Source of the DNA: Deltaproteobacteria bacterium | Lineage (GTDB): Bacteria > Myxococcota_C > UBA6777 | Length of the DNA: 64,000 nt | Direction: 5' to 3' | Assembly (NCBI GenBank): GCA_006226375.1 | Contig: SBHC01000038.1 | Coordinates: 109,251 to 173,250 of the forward strand | Shown here: positions 8,919 through 18,181 of the stretch, one piece after another | Position numbering within the stretch: the first letter of the stretch is position 1 | How the letters are laid out: every line of letters begins with the position of its first letter | Position numbers and translations under genes: made by a program | Notes under the pieces: model-generated | What the model saw: the letters and a program-made list of their open reading frames with translations, nothing else | What the model was told of the DNA's origin: nothing | Database searches by the model: none

Positions 8919-9659
8919 TTAGGGTTGAAAGTGGGCGGCGATGTGCCGGGTGAGGGGCTCGGGGTTGGGCACAAAGTAAAAGTGTCCACCTTCCATCACG
9001 TGGTGTGAGGTGGAGGCTGTGGTGTAGCTGTCCCATCCGGACATGTCTGCTGGGGAGGCCACTGAGTCGTCACGTCCTGTGAGCAAGACCAGCGGGCAGG
9101 ACAAGGCCGGAGCGGGCTGGTACTGGTACGTTTCGATGGCTTTCATATCGGCCCGGAGGATGGGTAGGACAAGCTCGGCAATGTCGGGGTTCTGGAGCGC
9201 TTCGTCGGGTCCGTATCGCTCTTCCAATGCCTGCAAAAACTGATCTTGTGGAACGTTGTGTAGAGGACGTGTGACCGTGCTTTGGTGCAGAGGCTTGCGT
9301 CCAGACAAAAACACCACCTGGGGGGTTGCTTGGTTGTCGTCTCGAAGCCGTTGCGCGAGAAGGGTTGCGATGATGGTGCCCATACTGTGTCCGAACAAAG
9401 CAAACGGTCGGTCCAGAAGGGGGAGGATCAGCTGGTAGTAGGTCTCAACATACTCCTGGATGGTCGCAAACGACGGCTCTCTGATGCGAAACCCTCGTCC
9501 TGGAGGATGGGCCGCGACGACTTGAATGGACTGTGGCAGATGTTTGGCCCAAGGGTGAAACACGACACCTCCGGCTCCTGCGTGAGGAAAGCAAAAGAGT
9601 CTGCCTTTGGCTTGGTCATTTTTTCGGGGAAACAGCCACCAACGTTTTTCATCTTGCAC
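8919..9659 (-). CDS. Type II (editing) thioesterase, GrsT/TEII family
   Basis: The product has about 246 residues from GTG 9659, supported by AGGGAGGA (complement of about 9667-9674). A longer frame to 9851 overlaps the kinase gene and has an unlikely N-terminus. The alpha/beta-hydrolase layout matches TEII: FCFPHAGAGG with the oxyanion region, LFGHSMG with the nucleophile Ser, an acidic residue near LLTGRDDSVAS, and GGHFYF with the catalytic His. Such enzymes remove misprimed acyl groups from PKS/NRPS carrier proteins or release chains. No synthase is present in the window, so its partner lies elsewhere or the substrate differs. The gene starts 83 bp after the kinase stop and probably shares its transcript. 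Confidence 0.88.
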   Translation of the reverse strand: MQDEKRWWLFPRKNDQAKGRLFCFPHAGAGGVVFHPWAKHLPQSIQVVAAHPPGRGFRIREPSFATIQEYVETYYQLILPLLDRPFALFGHSMGTIIATLLAQRLRDDNQATPQVVFLSGRKPLHQSTVTRPLHNVPQDQFLQALEERYGPDEALQNPDIAELVLPILRADMKAIETYQYQPAPALSCPLVLLTGRDDSVASPADMSGWDSYTTASTSHHVMEGGHFYFVPNPEPLTRHIAAHFQP

Positions 9660-9742
9660 TGCACTATCCTCCCTACGTCGTCGTTTGGGCGGCGTTGAGT
9701 ATGGAGGGAGTTTGTGTGTTGTTGCAAGAAAAAAAGACAGCT

Positions 9743-11665
9743 TCAGTGGAAGGGGAGAAACGAAGGGATGCTTTCTTGCGTTTGGGGGGATTGTAATTTG
9801 TGGTTCTGCCACCACGCTTCGGCGCGAGAGTGAGTCCAGGGCTGCGGCCACTGCAACATCTGGAACTGGGTGCTTAACTCCAATGCGCTGGGGCGTTGCA
9901 TGGGGTCAGGATGCAAGCATTGGAGTATCAGTCGATCCAACTCGGGCGGAATGGGATAGGGTGAGTAGTGCGAAGCGAGCGGGGGAGGTTCCGCGACATG
10001 CCGCATCAAAATGGACATGACATCCTTGCCCTCAAAGAGGAGGCGTCCTGTCAGACACCAGAAGGCAACACAGCCCAACGAGTAGATGTCTGAGGTGTGC
10101 TGGACGTCTTTCCCCTGGATCTGCTCGGGTGACATGAAACCTGGCGTCCCATGGATAAATCCAGAAGAACCGTGAACAGACAAGGGAGGCGCTTTGTAGT
10201 CTTTGACGACGCCAAAATCGAGGACTTTGGGATAGTCCACCTCCAACCCCATCTGGCATAGGAAAATGTTCGATGGCTTGATGTCACGGTGAACCAATTG
10301 GTTCTGGTGAGCTTCTGCGAGGGAGCGGCATACGGGTTGAAGGAGGGCTGCCACTCGTTCGGGTCGCATGGGGCCGTATCGCTTGACCATTTGTTGGATG
10401 TCGATGCCATCCAGCAGTTCCATGGCGTAGTAGAGGCTGCCTGTGGCGTTCACGCCAAAGTCGTAGAGGCGAACGGTGTAGGGCGAGGAGAGCTGGGATG
10501 TAACCTGCGCCTCGCGCTGAAACCGTCGAATGATCGATTGTTTGCGTTGTCCGTCCATGTCGTGGTCGAGGCGAATCAGCTTGAGCGCAGCCTCTCGTTT
10601 GAGCCATTTGTGTCTGGCTCGCCATACCTCTCCCATTCCGCCTTTGCGGAGCAAACCGAGCATGTAATAGTCACCAAGCAAAGGGCCTTGTCCCCCTCGT
10701 AGCCTTTGCGGGCCGATGGTCACCACCGATTGGGTTGTGAGGTTAACTTCTTGCTCCATGACATCGCGTAACTCCGCAAGATCCCCAGGCCAGTGGTAAT
10801 GCTCAAGCCGTAGCTGCGTTTCGGGGCAAAGGCTATGAACATGCTTTCCAAGCCGCTTGGCGTGTTCTTGCAGGTAAAATTGAGCCATGTGGGGGATGTC
10901 GCTTTTGCGCTGGGAGAGGGCTGGAAGCACGATGTGGTTGTTGGCGATAGCCTCCCATAAATCGGACACCAACAGTCTTTGTTGACGAAGCTTGTGTGCG
11001 CTCTCGTTGGAAGCCATCAACAACCAGAGCCGAGGCTTGTGTGTCGTTTCATCCTGTCTGGATGAGTTTGTCTTGTGCAGATGTTGGATGAGTCTGTTCT
11101 GATTTTCCCTGGAGAGAAGCTCAATGTGCTCGATGTACAAGGTTCCAGATTCCTGGAGCAGAAGCTGACCTGGTTGCTGTGTCACGTCTGTTGTTACGGT
11201 TGTGAGCAGCTCAATGAGCTGATCTTGTTGATCACTTAATGCCTTGATATTGAACTTCACGAAGGGTTGAAGCCTATGATGGGATTGAGCGTGGAGCAGA
11301 CGAGCGACATCCTCCAGCCCTGCGCCAGGTTGGCCCGTTAATAGGACTGCGCGCTCCTGTTGACTGGCTGCTCTTGCTATGGCGTTACGAAGCTCAAATG
11401 CAAGAGTGCTCTCGCCCATTAGGACACCTGACTCAAGGGAGCGAGCTTCGCTTAAGCGTTGCTCCAATTGTTGGATCTGCTGGCGTAGAGCTTCGTTGGT
11501 TCTTGTCATGGTGTGGGAGTGCTGTTGAGCGCTCAAGGGGCTTTGGAGCTGTTCCCAGCTTCCTTGGGCTGCTTGAAGTGAGTGAAGCGGTGGACTCTGC
11601 GTTGGAGCGAAAGGGGGGTTTTCGTTCGTTGGTGTGATCGGTCTTTGATGTTTTGGCTGGCTCAA
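9743..11665 (-). CDS. Ser/Thr protein kinase fused to a degenerate sigma54-activator-type AAA+ domain
   Basis: The product has 640 residues, starting at TTG 11665 after AGGAG. Residues 1-50 are low complexity and 53-80 look like coiled coil. Residues about 80-310 follow the NtrC AAA+ order (Walker A region, PFVKFN, Walker B region, SDIPHMAQFYL, WPGDLAELRDVM). The Walker A is GQPGAGLE without its Lys, the Walker B is GTLYIEHI where LFLDEIG is expected, and the GAFTGA loop is absent. Residues about 330-600 are a complete Hanks-type kinase: RKGGMGEV loop, Lys362, HRDIKPSN (459-466), DFG (483-485), GTPGFMSPEQ and the SDIYSLG helix. The AAA+ part therefore probably acts as a folded scaffold or sensor instead of as an ATPase, while the kinase should be active. 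It sits between the CBS protein and the thioesterase. Confidence 0.85.
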   Translation of the reverse strand: MSQPKHQRPITPTNENPPFAPTQSPPLHSLQAAQGSWEQLQSPLSAQQHSHTMTRTNEALRQQIQQLEQRLSEARSLESGVLMGESTLAFELRNAIARAASQQERAVLLTGQPGAGLEDVARLLHAQSHHRLQPFVKFNIKALSDQQDQLIELLTTVTTDVTQQPGQLLLQESGTLYIEHIELLSRENQNRLIQHLHKTNSSRQDETTHKPRLWLLMASNESAHKLRQQRLLVSDLWEAIANNHIVLPALSQRKSDIPHMAQFYLQEHAKRLGKHVHSLCPETQLRLEHYHWPGDLAELRDVMEQEVNLTTQSVVTIGPQRLRGGQGPLLGDYYMLGLLRKGGMGEVWRARHKWLKREAALKLIRLDHDMDGQRKQSIIRRFQREAQVTSQLSSPYTVRLYDFGVNATGSLYYAMELLDGIDIQQMVKRYGPMRPERVAALLQPVCRSLAEAHQNQLVHRDIKPSNIFLCQMGLEVDYPKVLDFGVVKDYKAPPLSVHGSSGFIHGTPGFMSPEQIQGKDVQHTSDIYSLGCVAFWCLTGRLLFEGKDVMSILMRHVAEPPPLASHYSPYPIPPELDRLILQCLHPDPMQRPSALELSTQFQMLQWPQPWTHSRAEAWWQNHKLQSPQTQESIPSFLPFH

Positions 11666-11771
11666 CTGACTTGGCTCCTACAGACAACTGTGACGCTAGA
11701 GGGAATGATGGATTCTTCCTCATAACAACGCTGTCTTGTTCTTTCATTTCCTTTTGATCTAGGTTCTTGGT

Positions 11772-12365
11772 TCAGAATGGTAGATGGGACCAAGAGTACA
11801 GTTGGCTTTGCGAAGGGGCTTCCTCCCTTTGTTCCTGGACCGGCTCTCGTGCAACGTTTGGAGCGGGTGTTTGTATAGAGGTGCCTGCAGGGAGAGGCGG
11901 AGGCGTTGAGATGGTTGGCGTCAGTCCAGAGCGTAGTTGCTCTGGGCTGGCATCCAGGGATGTTTGTAACTGTTCTCCCTGTTGGCGAATCAGGGCTTGG
12001 AGGAGTTCTTCTTTGGTGATGATCCCTCTCCACTGATTGTCTTCGATCGCAACCAGTAAGAGAGCGTCGTTTGCAAGCAAAGTGGCCAAAGCGGACATCG
12101 GTGTCTCGTTTGTGTCAACGAACTGGAGTGGATGCACCATCCAGTCTTCGACTTTGCTGCTCTCCAATGTGTACCAAGAATCTGTCACAAACTTGGCGAG
12201 AGCCGTGGGCGTGGCCAGGCCTACTGGACGAACTCCATCCACAACAATGGCGGTGTCGCAAGCCTTGCCTTTCATGATTTTCAAAGCGTCGATTGTCCGC
12301 ATGTTTCGGCGAACAAGAGATACTTTTTTTTCTTCCCTCATGTGGAGTAAATCGTTGAGCGTCAT
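11772..12365 (-). CDS. CBS-domain protein with Pro-rich tail
   Basis: The product has about 197 residues from ATG 12365, which follows a GAGGGAGAAAG stretch; a start 15 codons earlier lacks such a site. Two CBS motifs are recognisable: one around MRTIDALKIMKG to TAIVVDGVRPVGLA, and a second ending VAIEDNQWRGIITKEELL. After about residue 130 the chain is low complexity (TISTPPPLPAG and Gln/Glu/Ser-rich). CBS pairs bind adenosyl nucleotides and act as regulatory modules, so a ligand sensor for the adjacent kinase (106 bp downstream, same strand) is plausible but unproven. There is no partner enzyme domain in the chain itself. Confidence 0.8.
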   Translation of the reverse strand: MTLNDLLHMREEKKVSLVRRNMRTIDALKIMKGKACDTAIVVDGVRPVGLATPTALAKFVTDSWYTLESSKVEDWMVHPLQFVDTNETPMSALATLLANDALLLVAIEDNQWRGIITKEELLQALIRQQGEQLQTSLDASPEQLRSGLTPTISTPPPLPAGTSIQTPAPNVAREPVQEQREEAPSQSQLYSWSHLPF

Positions 12366-13064
12366 CTTACTTTCTCCCTCTCTATCTTGCTGCTGTTCTC
12401 TTGGACACACTTGAACCTGTGCCCTGTTGTTCTACCTGTCTCCGGTTAAGATTGCGTTGATCTATGAAACCTTTGGTGCTCGAGGTTTTATGCCTCTCTA
12501 AGCAAAATGCGATCCAATGCTTTGAGACTTTTCTGTCTCTGTTGGTGTTTGGATGGAGGGGTTGTTTTTTATCTGCGGCTTTGGTTTGGAGATACAGGTT
12601 TGTATGTTGATCACTTTCTTGTGAAAGATTGACTCTCTGGACCTTCTTGTTGTATGGAGGCAAGCTCCAGGCGAGGGAAGATTTTGCGCATGGGGTATTG
12701 GGTTGGCTCCAGAGTTCATGGTGGAGCTTGGGCCGTATGTACAAGCCTTCCGGGTTTGTTCCCTCCATGCCAGAGCAGACTTCTCGTGCATCTAAGGTTG
12801 GCAGGCGAGCTAGTCTCGTGTATAGAGAGAGGTTGCACGTTCTGGGGTTCCAGTTGCTTCCAGGCTTTTCGGGTCTTGCCTTTTGGCGTTTGTCTGGAAG
12901 AGAGAGTGCGTGGCTGTGGTTGAGGAGATTCTTTTCACGCTGTCTGATTTGGGCAGTACACAGTCCTGAGAGTTGAAGAGATGTGCAACGACAACACGTT
13001 GCATTCACCCTAACGAAGTGGTTGTGTCTCCAGGAGCAGGCTCAATCGAAACGAGAGGCATACG
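12366..13064. other. Long intergenic region between divergent CBS-protein and dapA genes
   Basis: About 700 bases have no frame with convincing composition; frames on both strands here look like noise. The region must hold the dapA promoter and the promoter of the minus-strand cluster. A 7-bp dyad (TGCAACG at 12984-12990 with CGTTGCA at 12997-13003) lies about 60 bases before dapA. I see no lysine riboswitch. Confidence 0.6.
12984..13003 (+). promoter_or_regulatory. Inverted repeat upstream of dapA
   Basis: TGCAACG, a 6-base ACAACA spacer and CGTTGCA form a perfect 7-bp dyad ending 61 bases before the dapA ATG. No T-run follows, so it is more likely an operator or leader hairpin than a terminator. 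The binding protein is unknown. Confidence 0.35.
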
Positions 13065-13937
13065 ATGTTTGAAGGAGTTTTTACTGCAATTGCGACCCCC
13101 TTTACCTCCGACGGTCAAGTGGATACTTCCGCGCTGACCAAGATGGTGGAGTTCCAGATCGAAGGTGGCGTGGACGGCTTTGTTCCGGTCGGTACGACGG
13201 GAGAGTCTCCCACCTTGCGTGTGGATGAGCACCTGGAAGTGATTCGCACGGTGGTCAAGGCAGCCCAAGGCAAAGCGAAGATTATCGCGGGAACCGGTGC
13301 GAACAGCACAGACGAAGCCTTGGAGTTGACCCAAAAGGCGATCGACATGGGTGTAGACGGCACATTGCAAGTCACTCCTTACTACAACAAACCTTCCGAC
13401 GAAGGCCTGGTGGCGCACTTTGCAGCGGTGGCTGACCTCGGTACGCCGATCGTTCTGTACAATGTTCCGGGCCGTGCTGGGCGTGAGATCTCCCTGGACG
13501 CTGTGCGTCAACTGAGCTCTCACCCGAATGTGGTAGCGATCAAAGAAGCCGCTCCTGATAGCGTGTCTCGTGTTTGTATGATTCGTGACTTCTGCGACCT
13601 CGATATCCTCTCCGGTGATGACCCCGTGACCATTCCGATGATGGTGAGTGGCGCCAAAGGTGTGATCAGTGTAGCTTCCAACGTGGTGCCCAAGCTTGTA
13701 AGCAAGATGGTGCACAAAGCTCTCGCAGGAGAGTGGGCCGAAGCTGCAGAGATGCACCAAACCAACAACCGCTTGTTCCTCGGTCTCTTGGGGATGGATG
13801 TAAATCCCTTGCCCATCAAGACTGCCCTCGCGATGTTGGGCCACTGTGAAGAGGTATTCCGCTTGCCGATGTGTCGTATGTCCGATGCCAAGCGTAAAGA
13901 GATGAAGACTCTCTTGGGTGAGTACAGCCTCCTCTAA
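13065..13937 (+). CDS. dapA: 4-hydroxy-tetrahydrodipicolinate synthase
   Basis: The product has 290 residues, the normal size for DapA. It condenses pyruvate with aspartate semialdehyde, the first committed step of lysine and diaminopimelate synthesis, in the cytosol. Key residues are present: the GTTGESPTL motif with the catalytic Thr, YYNKPSDEG with the dimer Tyr, YNVPGR with the Tyr/Arg pair, and the Schiff-base Lys in VVAIKEAA. GAGAGG precedes the ATG. The gene stands alone, without other dap genes. The protein could in principle belong to another member of the NAL/DHDPS family, but the full set of DapA residues makes that unlikely. Confidence 0.95.
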   Translation: MFEGVFTAIATPFTSDGQVDTSALTKMVEFQIEGGVDGFVPVGTTGESPTLRVDEHLEVIRTVVKAAQGKAKIIAGTGANSTDEALELTQKAIDMGVDGTLQVTPYYNKPSDEGLVAHFAAVADLGTPIVLYNVPGRAGREISLDAVRQLSSHPNVVAIKEAAPDSVSRVCMIRDFCDLDILSGDDPVTIPMMVSGAKGVISVASNVVPKLVSKMVHKALAGEWAEAAEMHQTNNRLFLGLLGMDVNPLPIKTALAMLGHCEEVFRLPMCRMSDAKRKEMKTLLGEYSLL

Positions 13938-13991
13938 TTCGCGTTTCTGCTCTCCTCCTCTTCTTCCCGTTTGATGGTTTGCTTTCCTTCT

Positions 13992-15323
13992 CTATCCTTC
14001 ATACATCAGCAACTCTCGCCACCATGGGTCATTGGAGTCCTTGGGCGAAAGGGCCATGGCATACCCTCCGCTGAGGTAGATCTCTACGCCGCCGCGTTGG
14101 GGAGGTGCTGGCCAGAACATGATGGGATCGGGCAAGTCGTGAGGGACGACAAAGACCGGCTGATTGGGCTGCTCTGGCGTGCCGAAATCGACATCGTAGA
14201 TTGGGAACCGGGTGAAGTTGTTGCAGTAGGGAAGCGTCGGACGACGGCCGTGCATGGCTGCGTAGTCTACGGGGGTTCGCAGCACCTTGTGGTGCATCAA
14301 CTCTTTGGTGAGATGAATGTAACGAGTGAGTTCAGGGGATGGCTTCTGGAGGTAAGGCTGAAGCGCATCGTGGGTTCGCGCTGCCAAAGTCCCCAATGTA
14401 TCGGTTGGGGTGTAGGTTGCGCCAGGAGCGACAAACGCTGCGTTGCCCACAAACGAAGAGGGGATCTCTGGGATGCGTAGCCGCGTGTCCAGAACGACCG
14501 CTTGTTTGCAAACGGTGTCAGGAGCGTGCTTCAAGAGCCTGGATGTAAGCAGAGAGACGTGGGCGACAAGAACGTCGTTGGTGCCAAGGTCGTTGCGTTG
14601 GCTCTCTTCTCTGGCGGTCTCTTTGAGTCGTGTGAGACCTTCTTCGCTGAGCCAGAACGGACCCTTTCGAATGTTATGGCGACCAAAGACAAGAAACGGA
14701 AGCAGTCTTAGCATCTTCCACGGTGAAAGCTTGGGCCAACCTTTGTCCTCTGCGGCTTGGATGACCTCCGGTTTGGGACGTATGGGAAGTTCGGGAAAGA
14801 GGGTTTGGTCGAGCAGCGGAGAGTTCTCGATGGGAAGGCCTCGTGTTAACCGGCTCCAATGATGGATCATCGTGTAGAAACTTTGTCCATCCATGAGGGT
14901 GTGAACACAAGAGACTGCCAGAACGTAGCCGTCGGTAAGGGGTGTTACTTGCACGCTTATCCCGGCAGAACGGCCTTTTTTGAACTGTCGTTTGGAGAGA
15001 GGAGCAGCAAACGACTTGGCGAGGGGCAGGTTGGTCTCAAAGTCTTTGAGGGTGTGCTCTGAGGGTGGAGCGACGTAAAACGGTAGACCAGCGTTGTTGC
15101 AGAGAACGCGCTTGTTGTCTTCCACACGCCCCGCGAGGTGAGGATAGTGTTCCAGGACTTGACGAAGCCCTTCTTGCATGGCTTCTACATTGAGCGGCTC
15201 ACGAAACAGCCAGGTTCCTCGCAAGACCAGCGTTTGGTTGACTTTGTCAAAGATTCCAAACTCCCAAGGCTCACGCTGTGGTGGGTTGTTGGCCTGGATC
15301 CACGTCTCTGATGGCTTTGACAT
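13992..15323 (-). CDS. BAHD-like (plant-type) acyltransferase
   Basis: This 443-residue protein has the length and two hallmark motifs of BAHD acyl-CoA transferases: HTLMDG at 141-146 (HxxxDG, with catalytic His) and DFGTP at about 379-383, where plant enzymes have DFGWG. The N-terminal part also follows the family pattern (FDKVNQTL, then LREVL-type helix EGLRQVLEHYPHLAGRV). BAHD enzymes transfer acyl groups from CoA to alcohols or amines. A condensation-domain or wax-ester-synthase relative shares HxxxDG, but the DFG motif and size favour BAHD. Acceptor and donor are unknown. It is convergent with dapA (54-bp gap) and lies downstream of the transglycosylase on the same strand (169-bp gap). 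No signal peptide is seen, so it should be cytoplasmic. Confidence 0.72.
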   Translation of the reverse strand: MSKPSETWIQANNPPQREPWEFGIFDKVNQTLVLRGTWLFREPLNVEAMQEGLRQVLEHYPHLAGRVEDNKRVLCNNAGLPFYVAPPSEHTLKDFETNLPLAKSFAAPLSKRQFKKGRSAGISVQVTPLTDGYVLAVSCVHTLMDGQSFYTMIHHWSRLTRGLPIENSPLLDQTLFPELPIRPKPEVIQAAEDKGWPKLSPWKMLRLLPFLVFGRHNIRKGPFWLSEEGLTRLKETAREESQRNDLGTNDVLVAHVSLLTSRLLKHAPDTVCKQAVVLDTRLRIPEIPSSFVGNAAFVAPGATYTPTDTLGTLAARTHDALQPYLQKPSPELTRYIHLTKELMHHKVLRTPVDYAAMHGRRPTLPYCNNFTRFPIYDVDFGTPEQPNQPVFVVPHDLPDPIMFWPAPPQRGGVEIYLSGGYAMALSPKDSNDPWWRELLMYEG

Positions 15324-15492
15324 TGCTTTTCGACCCTACATCCTATTCCTACCTACCAATGTTCCATGCCATCGACGTGTTCGTAGCATTCTCACGTCGC
15401 TTGGATGAAACAAGCCATTCATTCCGGGAGGAAGGATACTTGGTTTGTTGGTCTTTGGCTATGCTTGGACGTGGAGTGTGGAGAAGGTGTGC

Positions 15493-17925
15493 TTAGTTTT
15501 CTTTGAGGGGAGGGCGGTTGGGGTGGAAGGGAACGCGGTCCCAGTAACGTTTGTTGGCTGGAACGTACAACAAACGGTAAATGGAGTAGCTTTGTGACAC
15601 CCGACGAGCGTAGTGGCGTGTTTGCTTAATGCCGATGGACTCGACCCATTTGTCGTACGGTGACTTCCCATACCAACGAAGCCATCGTCGAACCCTATGA
15701 GCCCCTGCGTTGTAGGCTCCTGCAATCAGAGGGATCTGACTTTTGAAGGTGTTGGCCAGACGTCGGAGGTGGTGTACGCCTAAGGAAATGTTGTGCTTGG
15801 CCAGGAACAAGTCACTGGGCTTGAGCTTGCGTTTCCATTCCAGCGACTTCGCCTCGTTCCGTGCGGTCGATACGAGCAGTTGCATCAATCCATAGGCGTT
15901 GGAACTGGACAAAACGCCTTCCTGGAAAGCGCTCTCTTCTCGCATGATGGCGTAGGCAATGGCCGGGTGGACTTTGTCGCGTTGTGTCGAAGCTTCCACG
16001 ATCGGCCAAAACGGTCGGGAGTAGCTAAGGTACCAGGTCCGCAACGTGGAACGTTGTATCGGGTAGCGACCTGCGATGATGCCCCGACCACGGAAGGTCA
16101 TGTTGGCTGGGTAATACACCTCTGCCAGATGGAACAACAACGCCAGCAGCTCTGCGCCAGGGTCTTTGCGCCGACCGCAGAAGCGTTTCTTGCTCTTGGG
16201 GTTGAAGGTTCGACAATAACGAAGTCGGTACCATTCGGCGCCAGCATCGCTTTTGAGTCCAAGGCGCAAAAGCTCCAAACCTCGGAGGTAATGGGAGTTG
16301 TCGAGATAAGGCGCAGGGACGCCGTCGTACAATTGCGCCAGCTGCATATCGGTTGGAGGTTGTTCGGGAATTGGCCCCCACGGGAGGATGTTAAACCAAC
16401 GTTTCTTCCGGATCTTGCGAGGAATGCAGCGAAGCTTTCCTTTCACATGCTTCCATCGACAGCGACGAATCCGCCATCGCTTCCCGGTGTAGCGACGCAG
16501 CTGTGAAAGCGCCAGGAAGCTGTAGTAGTGAAGCGGGTATTTTCGCAACAACCGCTCGTACATTTGTATCACTTTCTTGCGGTTGCCTCGTTGACGTCGA
16601 CCGGCAATGGCTTGCGCTCGGGCAGCGTAGTACAGCGCCGCGGGTGCGTACTTGTACCGACGATACCGTCGATAGAATCGAGTTAACAGACCGACCGCCT
16701 TGTCCCATTTTCCATACTTGTAAGCCTGGTAGGCCAGGCGCCAACTCGCTGTGCGTGACATATCTCCTCCCGAAAAGTGTCGGAGGAGCTTCTTGTAATA
16801 CTTCTTGGCCAATGCTTTTTTGCCGCTACGATCGGCGTTATCCGCGTTGCGGAAGACTGCGTCGTCAGCCAAACGGTGACGTGGATACCGTCGTGTTAGC
16901 TCATTAAAGTAGCGGACCCCTTTGGGCCATTTGCCCCGACGTTGGTAGGCCAAGCCCAGGTAAAAGAGGGTGCGGGCGTGCCATTTGTAGCCTCGGCATG
17001 TTTTTCGGGCCTTCATCAAATGGGGAGTTGCGCTGCGATACCAGCGGCGACGAAAGAAGGCAAAGCCCCGAGCAAAGTGAAGCCGACATCGCTTGCCTCT
17101 TGGGGCCTTGCGGGAGAGCTCCAAGCCTTTGAGTGTGCGCAACGCTTTCTTGTAATGGTAGCGACGGTTTTGTCGGAACGCTCGGGCAATACGTTGACCG
17201 CTCGATAGCTTCAGTTTAATGCGTTTGCGACGGAGCCATGTTTTGAGTTGTTTGGCTTCGTCCGAGTTGGGAGAACGCACCCAAATCTTGGTCGCCCAGT
17301 GGATGGCCTCGGCCTTTCCTTTCTTCGTGCCCAAGGCATACGCGGCTTGTACAGCAATCCACCAGTGAGCCGAACGAGCTGCCCAGCCTGGCATACGTTG
17401 TACGCTACGTAACGCCTGGGCGTTCTTCTTTCGATTCAAGAGCATGCTTGCAGAGCGACGTCGTGCCTCTCGGTACAGAATCGAAGAGCTGGGCACTTTG
17501 AGATAGGCTTTGACGGCCAACTTGATCTTTTTTTCGGCCTTGTAGGTGTCACCGATCCAGACCCACACGTAGTCCCACAGCAAATAGGAACGTCGGGTCA
17601 GGGGCTTCATCCATTGTCTTGCTTTGCTGTAGTTGCGTCGTGAACTCCAGCAGCGCCCGATGAGGAGCTGGCTGGCTCGTGACACCGAGCGGCTCATCTT
17701 CTTGTGAAGCTTCTTGTAGTGTTTCTCTGCAGAGGTACAACGACGCCAGCGGAGAGCACGTCGCAGGGGCTTCCACGTTTTGCCTGCCAGGTGGGGTTGC
17801 AAGCTGTTGGCACGAAACACGCTGTTGTTTGCTGCCAGTGCTACACTTCCCATGCAGAGGAACCCTGCAACAACAAGTGCCCAAGTTTTAGGATGTTGTA
17901 ACCGTTTCCAAACCCAATGAAGCAA
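15493..17925 (-). CDS. Soluble lytic murein transglycosylase (Slt70-like), strongly basic
   Basis: The product has 810 residues, from TTG 17925 with GGAGG just upstream. Residues 12-32 form a signal peptide (TWALVVAGFLCMGSVALA). Residues about 50-560 are helical TPR-like repeats (many W/Y/A-rich helix pairs), as in the Slt superhelix. The C-terminal about 150 residues are the SLT domain: MREESAF with the likely catalytic Glu664, SNAYGLMQLL, and AGAYNAGAHRV. It should cleave the glycan strand of peptidoglycan in the periplasm to give anhydro ends. It is longer than E. coli Slt (about 645 residues) and unusually Lys/Arg-rich, which would favour binding to anionic wall or DNA. Confidence 0.9.
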   Translation of the reverse strand: MLHWVWKRLQHPKTWALVVAGFLCMGSVALAANNSVFRANSLQPHLAGKTWKPLRRALRWRRCTSAEKHYKKLHKKMSRSVSRASQLLIGRCWSSRRNYSKARQWMKPLTRRSYLLWDYVWVWIGDTYKAEKKIKLAVKAYLKVPSSSILYREARRRSASMLLNRKKNAQALRSVQRMPGWAARSAHWWIAVQAAYALGTKKGKAEAIHWATKIWVRSPNSDEAKQLKTWLRRKRIKLKLSSGQRIARAFRQNRRYHYKKALRTLKGLELSRKAPRGKRCRLHFARGFAFFRRRWYRSATPHLMKARKTCRGYKWHARTLFYLGLAYQRRGKWPKGVRYFNELTRRYPRHRLADDAVFRNADNADRSGKKALAKKYYKKLLRHFSGGDMSRTASWRLAYQAYKYGKWDKAVGLLTRFYRRYRRYKYAPAALYYAARAQAIAGRRQRGNRKKVIQMYERLLRKYPLHYYSFLALSQLRRYTGKRWRIRRCRWKHVKGKLRCIPRKIRKKRWFNILPWGPIPEQPPTDMQLAQLYDGVPAPYLDNSHYLRGLELLRLGLKSDAGAEWYRLRYCRTFNPKSKKRFCGRRKDPGAELLALLFHLAEVYYPANMTFRGRGIIAGRYPIQRSTLRTWYLSYSRPFWPIVEASTQRDKVHPAIAYAIMREESAFQEGVLSSSNAYGLMQLLVSTARNEAKSLEWKRKLKPSDLFLAKHNISLGVHHLRRLANTFKSQIPLIAGAYNAGAHRVRRWLRWYGKSPYDKWVESIGIKQTRHYARRVSQSYSIYRLLYVPANKRYWDRVPFHPNRPPLKEN

Positions 17926-18181
17926 AACGCCTCCTCCCTTGTCGATCTGTTTCTGTTTCTACCGTCAGGTGTTTCTTTTCCTCTCCTCCTGGAGGGTTTC
18001 CAAGAGCGAAAGGGCTGTCTATGTGATCCAACATTCTCACCCCAAAACGCAAGTTTAAGGCGATTAACAGAAACTTAAGGTGGCAGCGGCAGTGGAACAA
18101 GATTCCCCTACAGAAAAGGCTGTGTGGCTTGTGTTCGGCGCGTCTTCGCTTGGGCGAACTTGCGTGGTATGATTTTGCCTT

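Noticed and set aside
12382..13008. 208-residue minus-strand frame in the long gap before dapA
   Set aside because: No ribosome site, no plausible domain, and unbiased composition; treated as non-coding.
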